A DNA stretch of 64,000 bases. Source: Aquabacterium soli (GTDB taxonomy: Bacteria > Pseudomonadota > Gammaproteobacteria > Burkholderiales > Burkholderiaceae_C). Below, one piece after another: positions 18,908 through 27,297 of this stretch; position 1 is the stretch's first letter, and every line of letters begins with the position of its first letter. A model generated the notes under the pieces. It had not been told where the DNA came from. It saw nothing but the letters and a program-made list of their open reading frames with translations, and did no database searches. Where the stretch lies: positions 426 through 64,425 of the forward strand of contig NZ_RSED01000016.1 in NCBI RefSeq assembly GCF_003933735.1, written 5' to 3'. The translations under genes and the position numbers were made by a program.

Positions 18908-19501
18908 ATGACCGCCGAACTGCCTTCTCCCGCAGACGCCGACGCCTCGCCACGCCGGCCCTCCGTGGGCCTGATGCTGCGCCACCCTGCGCATGTCATC
19001 GCCTTCGGCGCGGGCAGTGGCCTGAGCCCGATCGCGCCCGGCACGGTGGGCACGCTGTGGGCCTGGGCCAGCTTCCTGGTGATCGACCATTGGTGGGGCC
19101 AGGGCCAAGCCGCCGACCTCAAGTGGGCCTGGCTGATCGGCCTGGGCACGCTGGTGGGCTGGTGGGCCAGCACCCACACGGCGCGCAGCCTGCGCGTGGC
19201 CGACCCGGGCTCCATCGTGGTCGACGAGGTGCTGGCCTTCTGGCTGGTGCTGTGGGTGGTGTCGCCCGCGGGCTTCTGGGGCCAGGCCCTGGCCTTCGGC
19301 CTGTTCCGCTACTTCGATGCCGCCAAGCCCGGGCCGGTCGCCTGGGCCGATGGCCTGTTCAAGCACCGCCCCGGGCAAGGCATCGGCTGGGCCCAGGGCC
19401 TGGGCATCCTGCTGGACGACTATGTGGCCGCGCTGTGCACCTTGATCGTGATGGCGCTGGGCGTGTCGCTGCGGCAGTGCACGGGCTGGGGCTGGCCATG
19501 A
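18908..19501 (+). CDS. pgpA: Phosphatidylglycerophosphatase A
   Basis: A 197-residue membrane enzyme that removes phosphate from phosphatidylglycerophosphate to make phosphatidylglycerol. The signature GSGLSPIAPGTVGTL (about 37-51), DEVLAFW, RYFDAAKPGPVAWAD and a late DDYVAAL motif, with four hydrophobic segments, identify it. The stop overlaps the pncC start (ATGA), so the two are translationally coupled. Confidence 0.95.
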   Translation: MTAELPSPADADASPRRPSVGLMLRHPAHVIAFGAGSGLSPIAPGTVGTLWAWASFLVIDHWWGQGQAADLKWAWLIGLGTLVGWWASTHTARSLRVADPGSIVVDEVLAFWLVLWVVSPAGFWGQALAFGLFRYFDAAKPGPVAWADGLFKHRPGQGIGWAQGLGILLDDYVAALCTLIVMALGVSLRQCTGWGWP

Positions 19502-20016
19502 GCGAGGTGTCGGCCCTGGTATCCCGGTTGGCGCAGGCCCTGCCGCCACGCGGCTGGATGCTCGCCACGGCCGAGTCCTGCACGGGCGGACTGATCGCAG
19601 CCGCCTGTACCGAGCTGGCGGGCTCCAGCGCCTGGTTCGACCGGGCGGTGGTCAGCTACAGCAACGAGGCCAAGAGCGAGCTGCTAGGCGTGGACGCCGC
19701 CCTGATCGCGGCGCATGGCGCCGTGAGCGAGCCCGTGGCTCGCGCCATGGCCGAGGGCGTGCTGGCCCGCTCGAAGGCCCAGGTGGCTGTGGCGGTGACG
19801 GGCATCGCCGGGCCGGGCGGCGGCTCGCCCGACAAACCGGTGGGCACCGTGTGGCTGGCCTGGGCCTGCCGGGGCCACGCTACGCATGCGGCCGTGCACC
19901 GTTTTGCCGGCGACCGCGCCGAGGTGCGCAGGCAGACCTGCGTGGTGGCGCTGGACGGCGTGCTGGCCCTGGCTCAGGCCGCGGGCGTGTCCTCGTCGGC
20001 TTCCAGCGCCTGCTGA
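19498..20016 (+). CDS. pncC: CinA-C/PncC-type nicotinamide-nucleotide amidohydrolase
   Basis: A 172-residue stand-alone CinA C-terminal domain protein; such enzymes deamidate nicotinamide mononucleotide to nicotinate mononucleotide in NAD recycling. The conserved TAESCTGGL (about 24-32), SYSNEAKSELLGV and VTGIAGPGGGSPDKPVGTVW motifs are intact. It lacks the N-terminal molybdopterin-binding-like domain of full CinA. Its 3' end overlaps the convergent histidine-kinase gene by 43 bases on the opposite strand. Confidence 0.9.
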   Translation: MSEVSALVSRLAQALPPRGWMLATAESCTGGLIAAACTELAGSSAWFDRAVVSYSNEAKSELLGVDAALIAAHGAVSEPVARAMAEGVLARSKAQVAVAVTGIAGPGGGSPDKPVGTVWLAWACRGHATHAAVHRFAGDRAEVRRQTCVVALDGVLALAQAAGVSSSASSAC

Positions 20017-21755
20017 ATCGCCGCCAGCAAGGTGTCCACGGCCACGGGCTTGTGCAGCAGGACCAGGCCTTCGGCGCGCGCTTCCTTCAGCCGGTCGGGG
20101 GCCGTGTCACCGCTGATCAGCAGGGCTGGCAGGCCGGGCTGCTGCTGGCGCAGCTTGCGGATGGCCTTGATGCCGCTCTGCTCGCCGCGCAGGCGCAGGT
20201 CGGCCAGCACGATGTCGGGCGGGTCGGCGGCGGCCAGGCGCATGGCGTCGTCGGTGCAGGCGCACACGGTCACCCGGCAGCCCAATGAGGTCAGCAGCAC
20301 CTCCATGGCGGTGCGCACATCGGCCTCGTCGTCGATCACCAGCATGTGGCAGGACGGCATGGCCGCGGCGGTGGAGGTGGCATCCTCGGTGGCCGTGGGC
20401 AGGGCGCCTTGCGGCGCCGGCAGCAGCAGCGACACCTCGGTGCCCACGCCGGGCTCGGACACCAGGCCCAGCTCGATGCCCAGCAACTGCGACAGGCGCT
20501 GCACGATGGACAAGCCCAGGCCCAGGCCCTTGCTGCGGTCCCGCTCCGGGTTGTTCAGCTGGAAGAACTCTTCGAAGACGCGGGCGTGGTGCTCGGCAGG
20601 GATGCCGCGGCCGGTGTCCTTGATGGACACCAGGGCCCGCCCGCCCCGCCAGCCGGCGCGGATCCACACCGTGCCGGCATCGCAGTACTTGAGCGCGTTG
20701 TCGAGCAGGTTGCGCACGATGCGCGCCAGGTGGGCCTCGTCGGTGTGGGCGGCCAGCAGGTCGTCGTCGCATGCCAGCACCAGGCGCAGTCCCTTGGCCT
20801 CGGCCACCGGCGCGCAGGCCTGGTGCAGCTGAGTGAGCAGCGGGGCCAGGGCGATGGTGCGGGAGCGCGAGTCGATGATGCCGGCGTCCAGGCGCGACAG
20901 GTCCAGCAGGCCCGAGAGCTGCTCGCCCAGGGCCTTGAGCGCCGTGTTCATGTGGTTGACGATGGCCTGGCCGCGGGGCGAGAGCTCGTTCGTGGTCAGC
21001 GAGGCGCTGAACAGCGACAGGGTGTGCAGCGGCTGGCGCAGATCGTGGCTGGCCGAGGCCAGGAAGCGCGTCTTGGCCGCGTTGGCCTGTTCGGCCAGGG
21101 TCAGGGCCTGGCGCAGTTCTTCATTGAGCTTGAATTCGCGCCGGCGCAGGTCCACGGCCTGCGTCAGCGCCCGGTGGTTGTCACGCGCCAGGGACAACAG
21201 CACGGCCAGGTACAGCATGATCAGCACGCCCATGGAGGGCCCCAGCCAGCCCCTGGCGTCGGGGCCTGCCGGCTCTGGCGTGAAGCCCCAGGCCACGGCC
21301 AGCGCGACCATCACCGGCACCGCATAGGCCGGGTAGATGCGCGGGTGCCCACAGGTGCTGCCCACCGCCGCGCTGGACAGGCCGGTCAGCAGCATGGTCA
21401 GCACGGCCCGCTCCAGATCGCCCATGCCCGGAAAGAACAGCAGGCTCAGTGCGTGGGCCACCCCATTGAGGCCGCTGAGCACCACGGCGCGCCGCATGGC
21501 CGGCCTCGCGGATTCGGTGGGTGCCGGAGGCCGCCGCAGCAGCACCCAGCGCAGCACCAGCACCAGGGTGGTCAGCGCCAGCCAGGCGGCCACGGGGGCC
21601 GTGGCGTGGGTGCGCGAGGCCATCACCGCGATCAGCAGCGCGGCCAGGAACACCGGGAACGGGATGCGCGACACGTGCCGTGCCACCAGGCCGAGCACCT
21701 CGTGCTCGGCGGGCCGGGGCGGCGTGAGCAGCGGCTGATGGCCGGGGGCTACCAT
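19974..21755 (-). CDS. Membrane hybrid sensor histidine kinase with receiver domain
   Basis: A 593-residue protein when started at the ATG at 21755, which overlaps the upstream response-regulator stop. About five to six transmembrane helices occupy residues 30-190. A short coiled linker follows, then the H-box SHDLRQPLHTL (phospho-histidine H237), the N-box (RNLLDNALKYC), the G1 (DTGRGIP) and G2 (GLGLGLSIV) motifs. The C-terminal receiver domain (about 470-590) has acceptor D519 in VLADLRLRG. The extracytoplasmic part is tiny, so the signal is probably sensed in or at the membrane. It forms an operon with the NarL-type regulator, its likely partner. The input signal is unknown. Confidence 0.9.
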   Translation of the reverse strand: MVAPGHQPLLTPPRPAEHEVLGLVARHVSRIPFPVFLAALLIAVMASRTHATAPVAAWLALTTLVLVLRWVLLRRPPAPTESARPAMRRAVVLSGLNGVAHALSLLFFPGMGDLERAVLTMLLTGLSSAAVGSTCGHPRIYPAYAVPVMVALAVAWGFTPEPAGPDARGWLGPSMGVLIMLYLAVLLSLARDNHRALTQAVDLRRREFKLNEELRQALTLAEQANAAKTRFLASASHDLRQPLHTLSLFSASLTTNELSPRGQAIVNHMNTALKALGEQLSGLLDLSRLDAGIIDSRSRTIALAPLLTQLHQACAPVAEAKGLRLVLACDDDLLAAHTDEAHLARIVRNLLDNALKYCDAGTVWIRAGWRGGRALVSIKDTGRGIPAEHHARVFEEFFQLNNPERDRSKGLGLGLSIVQRLSQLLGIELGLVSEPGVGTEVSLLLPAPQGALPTATEDATSTAAAMPSCHMLVIDDEADVRTAMEVLLTSLGCRVTVCACTDDAMRLAAADPPDIVLADLRLRGEQSGIKAIRKLRQQQPGLPALLISGDTAPDRLKEARAEGLVLLHKPVAVDTLLAAIQQALEADEDTPAA

Positions 21756-22435
21756 TCGCGCTTCTTGCGGGGGGCAGGGCGTGGGTCCATTTGGCCGATC
21801 AGGCCCAGTTCGTGGGCACGGTACATGGCCTGGGCGCGGTTGTTCACCCCCAGGCGCTGGTAGACGGCCCACAGGTGCGCCTTGACCGTGCCCTCGGCGA
21901 TGCCGATGTCGCGCGCGATCAGCTTGTTGGATTTGCCCTGCAGCAGGCTGCGCAGCACCGCCATCTGGCGCTCGCTGAACGCTTCTGCCACGAGGTGCGG
22001 GGCCGTGGCGAAGGGCGTGGGTGAAGGCGCACGGTGGGTGCGGGCCAGCAGGGCCTGCGGCGGCAGGTAGATGCCCTGGCTGATGACACAGCGCAGGGCC
22101 AGCACGATGGCCGCCGGATCGGCCTCCTTGGGAATGAACCCGGCCGCGCCGGCCTGGATGCAGGCCTCGATGGTGGCTGGGTCGTCGTCGCCGGACACGA
22201 TCACCACGCTGGCGCCTTCGAAGTGCTGGCGCACGGCGGCCAGGGCCTCGAGGCGGCTGGCCCCGGGCAGGTTCAGGTCCAGCAGGACCAGGTCGAAGCC
22301 GTCGGGTTCGGGCAGGGCGCAGGCGTCCAGCACCCGCGCGCTCTGCTGCACCTGGGTGGTCGGGTCCAGCGTGAGCAGCAGGCTCTTGAGCCCTTCACGA
22401 AAGAGCGGGTGGTCATCAATGATCAGAACATGCAC
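21749..22435 (-). CDS. NarL/FixJ-type response regulator (receiver + LuxR HTH)
   Basis: A 228-residue DNA-binding regulator. The receiver domain starts at the first residue (LIIDDHPLFREGL) with acceptor D53 in LLDLNLPG. The C-terminal LuxR/GerE helix-turn-helix (about 150-210) contains SERQMAVLRSLLQGKSNKLI and TVKAHLWAVYQRLGVNNR. Its stop overlaps the kinase start by seven bases, so the pair is co-translated and probably forms a two-component system. Targets are unknown. A long, comparatively AT-rich intergenic region (22436-22710) separates it from the divergent CysB-like gene. Confidence 0.9.
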   Translation of the reverse strand: MHVLIIDDHPLFREGLKSLLLTLDPTTQVQQSARVLDACALPEPDGFDLVLLDLNLPGASRLEALAAVRQHFEGASVVIVSGDDDPATIEACIQAGAAGFIPKEADPAAIVLALRCVISQGIYLPPQALLARTHRAPSPTPFATAPHLVAEAFSERQMAVLRSLLQGKSNKLIARDIGIAEGTVKAHLWAVYQRLGVNNRAQAMYRAHELGLIGQMDPRPAPRKKREW

Positions 22436-22641
22436 GGCTGTACGTTACCTCGCCAACCGTCTGGGAGATCAATGATGGGCCCCTGAGCAAATGCCTTTTG
22501 TCGTTGTGACCGGACAGCGTATGCCGATCTGTTGCGCAGGATTGTCAGCGAAAGGTTCTGTCGCGCCATATGTTTAAACCTTCGTTTAGCAGGAGGGCTG
22601 GGCTTTTGGGTCGCCCTTCTTCGCTTTCCGCAGATCGATAG

Positions 22642-22656
22642 AACAAAATAGTTGTT
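22642..22656 (+). promoter_or_regulatory. Inverted repeat in the divergent promoter region upstream of the CysB-like regulator
   Basis: AACAA-AATAG-TTGTT is a short dyad in the AT-rich part of the 275-base gap between the two divergent genes. LysR-type regulators often bind such dyads upstream of their own gene, so autoregulation is possible. The same gap holds an imperfect hairpin (AGGAGGGC at 22591 with GCCCTTCT at 22613) and no gene. Confidence 0.3.
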
Positions 22657-22710
22657 TTATTCATAATGAGGCCTGTTCAAAATGCGAAGACCGCATTAAG
22701 AGAGGTCGAT

Positions 22711-23655
22711 ATGAACTTCCAGCAATTGCGATCGGTTCGCGAAGCGGTCCGTCGCGGATTCAACCTGACGGAGGTGGCGCAAGCCCTGCACACCTCGCAG
22801 CCCGGGGTGAGTCGCCAGATCCGTGAGCTGGAGGACGAACTGGGCATTGAGTTGTTCGTGCGGGCCGGCAAGCGGCTCACGGGCCTGACCGAACCGGGCA
22901 CCCAGGTGCTGCCCATCATCGAGCGCCTGCTGGCCGATTCGGACAACTTGCGCAATGCCTCGCGAGACTTCTCCCAGCATGACGCGGGCCCTCTGTCGAT
23001 AGCGGCCACTCACTCACAAGCGCGTTACGCCCTGCCATCGGCCGTGCGTGACTTCCGCCTGCTCTACCCCCAGGTCACCCTGAACCTGCACCAGGGCTCG
23101 CCCCGCCAGGTGGCCCAGATGCTGATCAGCGGCGAGGCCGACATCGGCATCGCCACCGAGGCCCTGGCCCAGTACGACCAGCTCGTCACGCTGCCGTGCT
23201 ACCGCTGGACCCACAGCGTGGTCGTGCCCATCGGCCACCCGCTGCTCGACGGCCAGCCGCTCACCCTGCAGCGCCTGGCGCGCCACCCGCTGGTCACGTA
23301 CGACGCGGGCTACACCGGCCGCTCGCACATCGACGAGGCCTTCGCCCGTGAGGGCGTGCAGCCCAGCATCGTGCTGACCGCCATGGACGCCGACGTGATC
23401 AAGACCTATGCCGAACTCGGCCTGGGCGTGGGCGTGGTGGCCTCCATCGCGTACGACGAAGAGCGCGACCGCAACCTGCGCGCCATCGACGCCGGCCACC
23501 TGTTCGCCGTCAACATGACGCGACTGGCCTTCCGGCGCGGTGCCTTCCTGCGTGGCTACGTGTACTCGTTCATCGAGACCTTTGCCCCGCCGCTCACGCG
23601 CCGCGTGGTCGAGCAGGCCATGCGCGCCGAAGTGGGGGAATCCTTCGACATCTGA
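22711..23655 (+). CDS. CysB/Cbl-type LysR transcriptional regulator
   Basis: A 314-residue regulator. The ATG at 22711, with AGAGAG before it, gives the exact CysB family beginning (MNFQQLRSVREAVRRGFNLT); an in-frame ATG at 22666 lacks this support. The winged HTH (about 1-60, ALHTSQPGVSRQIRELEDEL) is followed by a two-lobed effector-binding domain with family residues TTxL-like ATHSQARYALP and the late YAELGLGVGVVASIAYD. CysB-type regulators respond to O- or N-acetylserine or sulfate and control sulfur assimilation and sulfonate use. No cys genes lie in the window, so the target set cannot be seen. Confidence 0.9.
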   Translation: MNFQQLRSVREAVRRGFNLTEVAQALHTSQPGVSRQIRELEDELGIELFVRAGKRLTGLTEPGTQVLPIIERLLADSDNLRNASRDFSQHDAGPLSIAATHSQARYALPSAVRDFRLLYPQVTLNLHQGSPRQVAQMLISGEADIGIATEALAQYDQLVTLPCYRWTHSVVVPIGHPLLDGQPLTLQRLARHPLVTYDAGYTGRSHIDEAFAREGVQPSIVLTAMDADVIKTYAELGLGVGVVASIAYDEERDRNLRAIDAGHLFAVNMTRLAFRRGAFLRGYVYSFIETFAPPLTRRVVEQAMRAEVGESFDI

Positions 23656-23661
23656 GGGCGC

Positions 23662-24027
23662 TCAGGCGTCCGTGCGCCGGGGCGGCATCAGGCGCTCCAG
23701 CGCGATGTCGATCACGATGCCCCACAGGCTGTAGAGCACCGAGCCCAGCAGCGCGTCCCAGAAGCTGTCGACATGAAAGCCTTCCAGCAGGCCCGAGGCC
23801 ATCTGGAAGGTGATCGCGTTGATCACGAACAGGAACAGCCCCAGCGTGAGCAGCGTGACCGGCAGGGTGAGGATCACCAGCAGCGGCCGCACCACGGCGT
23901 TGAGCAGGCCCAGCACCAGCGCGGCCAGCATGGCGGCGCCGAAATTCTTGACCTCGATGCCGCTGTCCCACTGGGACACCAGCAGCAACGCTGCCGACAG
24001 CAGCAGCCATTTCAGAATCAGTTTCAT
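23662..24027 (-). CDS. Small four-helix membrane protein of the phage holin family IV/DUF360 type
   Basis: A 121-residue hydrophobic protein with about four transmembrane helices and the family core GLLNAVVRPLLVILTLPVTL near residues 40-59, followed by NAITFQMASGL. The holin name is only a family label: these proteins are widespread in chromosomes and not tied to phages, and the role is unknown. It ends seven bases from the convergent CysB-like gene. Confidence 0.85.
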   Translation of the reverse strand: MKLILKWLLLSAALLLVSQWDSGIEVKNFGAAMLAALVLGLLNAVVRPLLVILTLPVTLLTLGLFLFVINAITFQMASGLLEGFHVDSFWDALLGSVLYSLWGIVIDIALERLMPPRRTDA

Positions 24028-24143
24028 GCGGACAGCATAGCGCTGCTGGCGTGGCTCCTGCGTGACATAGCTGTCACTTCAGGGGCCATCACGAGGGAAG
24101 TTACCGGCGATCGGGGCGCAACAGGCGGCATAGTCTTACTGCT

Positions 24144-25325
24144 GTGTACAACCTCCTGGATTCCTCGCGCCGAAGCATCGAACGCTTCATGAGCGGCACC
24201 ACGCCTGCGGGCCGGTGCCTGATGGCCATCGGCCTGGCCACGCCCTTCTTCATCGTCTACCTGGGCCTACACCACTATGCGCTGATGTCCGATGCCATCC
24301 GGCCCGGCCTGCGCCCGGCGGTGCTGTGGGTGCTGCAGGGGGGACTGGCGCTCGGCACCCTGGTGCTGCTTGCCTCGACCGCCTGGCTGTGGCCACGCCG
24401 CCACCGGTCCGAGCCGGTGCCGCACGTCGAGGTGATGGCGGCCCTGAGCATCGGCCTGGGCTACGTGGCCATCGCCGTGTGCGCCGGCGCCTTCATGGCC
24501 GGGCCCACACAGGTGCTGATGGGCGTGCTCACCATCGGCCTGATGCTGCTGCAGCGCCGCACCATGCTGATCGCCTTCGGGGTGTGCGCGCCCGTTTTTG
24601 CGCTGTTCGATGTGCTGATGGTGGTCGACGTCCTGCCCTATGCCCCGGCCATCACGGCCCGCGCCTTCGATGCGGGCGAGCCGGTGTGGTGGTGGAGCCT
24701 GTGGCGCCACATGGTCTTCCATGTGGGCTGGATCGTCATCGCCTTCCTGATCTTCATGCTGTTCGGCCGGCTCGACACGGTGCATGCCGAGCTCAACCGC
24801 CTGTCGGCCACCGACGCGCTCACGGGCCTGGCCAACCGCCGCGCCTTCATGGAGCGCCTGAATGCCGAGGTGCGCCGCCAGGGCCGCACCCAGCGGCCCC
24901 TGTCGCTGGTGCTGGTCGATGCGGACCACTTCAAGCGCGTCAACGACCAGCACGGCCACCCGGTGGGCGACGAGGTGCTGGCCATGCTGGGCCGACTGCT
25001 CTCGCTGGGCGTGCGCACGCCGGTGGACATGGCCGCGCGCCTGGGCGGCGAAGAGTTCGCCCTGTTGCTGCCCGACACCACCCTGGACGAGGCCGAAGCC
25101 GTGTGCTGGCGCGTGCAGCAGCGTCTGGCGGGCGAGCGGCTGACGGCCCCTTCTGGCGAGGCCCTGCGCATCACGGTGAGCATGGGCGTGGTCGAAGGAC
25201 TGGGCCAGGTGCCCGAGCACCTGCTGCGCCAGGCCGACCACAACCTCTACCGCGCCAAGGACGCCGGGCGCAACCGCGCCATCTACTCCGTGCTGGGCCC
25301 CACCCTGGCGGAGGCCTCCGCATGA
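24144..25325 (+). CDS. Membrane diguanylate cyclase (GGDEF), first of a tandem pair
   Basis: A 393-residue protein if started at GTG 24144; ATG 24189 (378 residues) is equally plausible and neither has a strong Shine-Dalgarno sequence. Six or so transmembrane helices fill residues 25-220, then a GGDEF domain (about 230-380) with DALTGLANRRAFMERL, VDADHFKRVNDQHGHPVGDE and the active-site GGEEF. The RxxD inhibitory site is not canonical (the residues before GGEEF read RTPVDMAARL), so product feedback is likely weak. It makes cyclic di-GMP from GTP. The stop overlaps the next start (ATGA). Confidence 0.9.
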   Translation: MYNLLDSSRRSIERFMSGTTPAGRCLMAIGLATPFFIVYLGLHHYALMSDAIRPGLRPAVLWVLQGGLALGTLVLLASTAWLWPRRHRSEPVPHVEVMAALSIGLGYVAIAVCAGAFMAGPTQVLMGVLTIGLMLLQRRTMLIAFGVCAPVFALFDVLMVVDVLPYAPAITARAFDAGEPVWWWSLWRHMVFHVGWIVIAFLIFMLFGRLDTVHAELNRLSATDALTGLANRRAFMERLNAEVRRQGRTQRPLSLVLVDADHFKRVNDQHGHPVGDEVLAMLGRLLSLGVRTPVDMAARLGGEEFALLLPDTTLDEAEAVCWRVQQRLAGERLTAPSGEALRITVSMGVVEGLGQVPEHLLRQADHNLYRAKDAGRNRAIYSVLGPTLAEASA

Positions 25326-26488
25326 TCCGGGATCTGCGCGACGGGGTGGATGCGGCCCTGCGCAGCCGCCGCACGGCCACGGCCTGCGTGTGCTTCTCGC
25401 TGCTCACCGTGCCCTTCCTGCTGATCGTGTGGTGCCTGCAGGCCTGGGCGCTCACGCATCCTGACGTGCTGGCCTACTTCCAGCCCGGCCGGCTGCTGGC
25501 GGCGCAATGGGGCGTGGGCCTGCTGGTGCTGTGGCAGGCCGGGGTGGCCGTGCTGGCCTGGCAGCGGCGCGAGGTGATCGCGGCCCATGCGCCCTGGTGG
25601 GCCGCGGGCGCGCTGGCACCCGTGCTGACGGGTTGGTCGGTGCTGGCGCTGCTCTACGGCGTGCAGGACACGCCGATGGGCATGCTGCTGGTCGAGATCC
25701 TGGTGTTCGCACGGGCCTTCTTCCCCTTGCGAGACCTCAAGGCCTGGATGGCGCTGGGTGCCGTGCTGATCGTCGGGCATGAACTGCTTCAAGCCCTGGA
25801 GGTCGCCGCCTACGCGCCCCTGCTGTCCCGGCCCATGTTCGACGGCCATGGCCTGTCCGACTGGTGGACCTGGTGGCTGCGCATCATGTTCAACGCTTCG
25901 GTGCTGCCGTTCGCGGCCGCGGTGTTCTACCTCTTTGCCAGCCTGGCCCGCCAGCGCACCGAGCTTGAAAGCCTGGCGCGCACCGACATGCTCACGGGCC
26001 TGGCCAACCGCCGCGAGTTCATGGCCCGCCTGGTGCAGGAGTCGCAGCGCCAGCGTCGCGGCGATCAGCCCTTGTCGCTGGTGATGCTGGACGTGGACCA
26101 CTTCAAGCAGATCAATGACACGCACGGCCACCCGGCCGGCGACCGCGTGCTGGCCAGCCTGGGCGCCCTGGTGCGCGCCAATGTGCGCCAGGAGGTGGAC
26201 CTGGCCGCGCGCCTGGGCGGCGAGGAGTTCGCGCTGCTGCTGCCAGAGACCGATGCCGAGGGCGCGCAACGCGTGGCCCGCAAGATCGTTGAAGCACTCC
26301 GGGCACTGCCCATCGAGCATGCCGGCCACCTGCTGCCGGTCACCGTCAGCGCCGGTGTGGCGCAGGTGCACCAAGGCGAGGGCGAACAGGCCCTGCGCCG
26401 TGCCGACGACTGCCTCTACCAGGCCAAGCGACAAGGCCGTGACCGAGTGGTCGCCGCCGAGGGCAGCGAGCCGGTGGCGATGTCCTGA
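25322..26488 (+). CDS. Membrane diguanylate cyclase (GGDEF), second of a tandem pair
   Basis: A 388-residue paralogue of the preceding protein with the same layout: five to six transmembrane helices (about 20-205) and a C-terminal GGDEF domain with DMLTGLANRREFMARL, LDVDHFKQINDTHGHPAGD and GGEEF. The I-site position is again non-canonical (RQEVDLAARL). The two genes look like a local duplication with overlapping start and stop. They lie directly upstream of the injection-system operon on the same strand, 188 bases away; a regulatory link is only a guess. Confidence 0.9.
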   Translation: MIRDLRDGVDAALRSRRTATACVCFSLLTVPFLLIVWCLQAWALTHPDVLAYFQPGRLLAAQWGVGLLVLWQAGVAVLAWQRREVIAAHAPWWAAGALAPVLTGWSVLALLYGVQDTPMGMLLVEILVFARAFFPLRDLKAWMALGAVLIVGHELLQALEVAAYAPLLSRPMFDGHGLSDWWTWWLRIMFNASVLPFAAAVFYLFASLARQRTELESLARTDMLTGLANRREFMARLVQESQRQRRGDQPLSLVMLDVDHFKQINDTHGHPAGDRVLASLGALVRANVRQEVDLAARLGGEEFALLLPETDAEGAQRVARKIVEALRALPIEHAGHLLPVTVSAGVAQVHQGEGEQALRRADDCLYQAKRQGRDRVVAAEGSEPVAMS

Positions 26489-26509
26489 CGCCACGTTCCC
26501 ACGCCCCCT

Positions 26510-26521
26510 ATCCCTAGGGAT
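26510..26521 (+). promoter_or_regulatory. Perfect 12-bp palindrome upstream of the injection-system operon
   Basis: ATCCCTAGGGAT is a perfect dyad 22 bases after the second diguanylate-cyclase gene and 155 bases before the first injection-system start. The 188-base gap (26489-26676) holds no gene and must carry the operon promoter if it has its own. It may be an operator; no promoter boxes are convincing. Confidence 0.3.
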
Positions 26522-26676
26522 GGCCGCGACCGGGCCCATCTGCGCACACTGGCCGTCCGCTTTCACAGGTTCTTCAAGGGCCTGCGGAAGCCTCCAACAT
26601 CAACAAGCACAAGCCTGTGTCGGTGATCCTGTGCCTTGCGCATGGACCAGGCGGATGAACAACGGGGGGATCACCA

Positions 26677-27297
26677 GTGGGTGGATACACCAGCATCGCG
26701 GCCGTCGGCAAAAGCCTGGAGCGCCTGCTGGCGCGGGCTTTCGCCGAGCGTGAACCCGTGCCGGGCAAGACCACCAAGGCCGTGCTGATCCGCACCGAGG
26801 ATCTGGCCGACGACCTCGTCGCGAAGAACATCGGCGAGTACGCCCTGAGCATCCTGCTCTACCGCGTCGACTTCAACAAGGCGATGCGCGGCACCTGGTC
26901 CGCCGTGGGCCATGGCGATGGAAAAGGCCACCTCGCGCTCGATCTGCACTACCTGATCACGCCCTGGGCCGAGAACGCCGAGTACCAGCACATGATCATC
27001 GGGCGCGCCATGCAGACGCTGGAGCAGGTGCCCATGCTCAGCGGCCCGCTGCTCTACACGCCCACCCTGCCCAACAAGCCGATGTACGACGGCGAGCCGG
27101 TGATGGCGCCCACCGATTCGGTGCAGCTGGTGCTCGAGGAGATCTCCACCGAGGCGCTGATGCGCACCTTCGATTCGCTGCCCAGCGACTACCGCCTGTC
27201 CGTGCCCTATGTGGCGCGCGTCGTGCGCATCGACACGCGCGGCGAGACACTGCAGCCTCCGGTGGTCGACGCCGACATCCGTCTGCGGAGCGACTGA
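26677..27297 (+). CDS. eCIS tube-terminating cap protein, DUF4255/Pvc16 type
   Basis: A 206-residue protein. The GTG at 26677 follows a GGGGGGA ribosome-binding stretch at a good distance. The family pattern is visible: an N-terminal helix with a conserved short start (YTSIAAVGKSLERLL), strand-rich NIGEYALSILLYRVDFNK, LDLHYLITPWAENAEYQHMI and the helix around ALMRTFDSLP. DUF4255/Pvc16 proteins cap the distal end of the contractile injection system sheath-tube. It opens the 20-gene operon; its stop overlaps the next start (TGATG). Confidence 0.85.
   Translation: MGGYTSIAAVGKSLERLLARAFAEREPVPGKTTKAVLIRTEDLADDLVAKNIGEYALSILLYRVDFNKAMRGTWSAVGHGDGKGHLALDLHYLITPWAENAEYQHMIIGRAMQTLEQVPMLSGPLLYTPTLPNKPMYDGEPVMAPTDSVQLVLEEISTEALMRTFDSLPSDYRLSVPYVARVVRIDTRGETLQPPVVDADIRLRSD

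Noticed and set aside
23662-24027. Holin-family gene as the lysis gene for the injection system
   Set aside because: It is on the other strand, separated from the operon by two cyclase genes, and belongs to a common chromosomal family with no proven holin activity.
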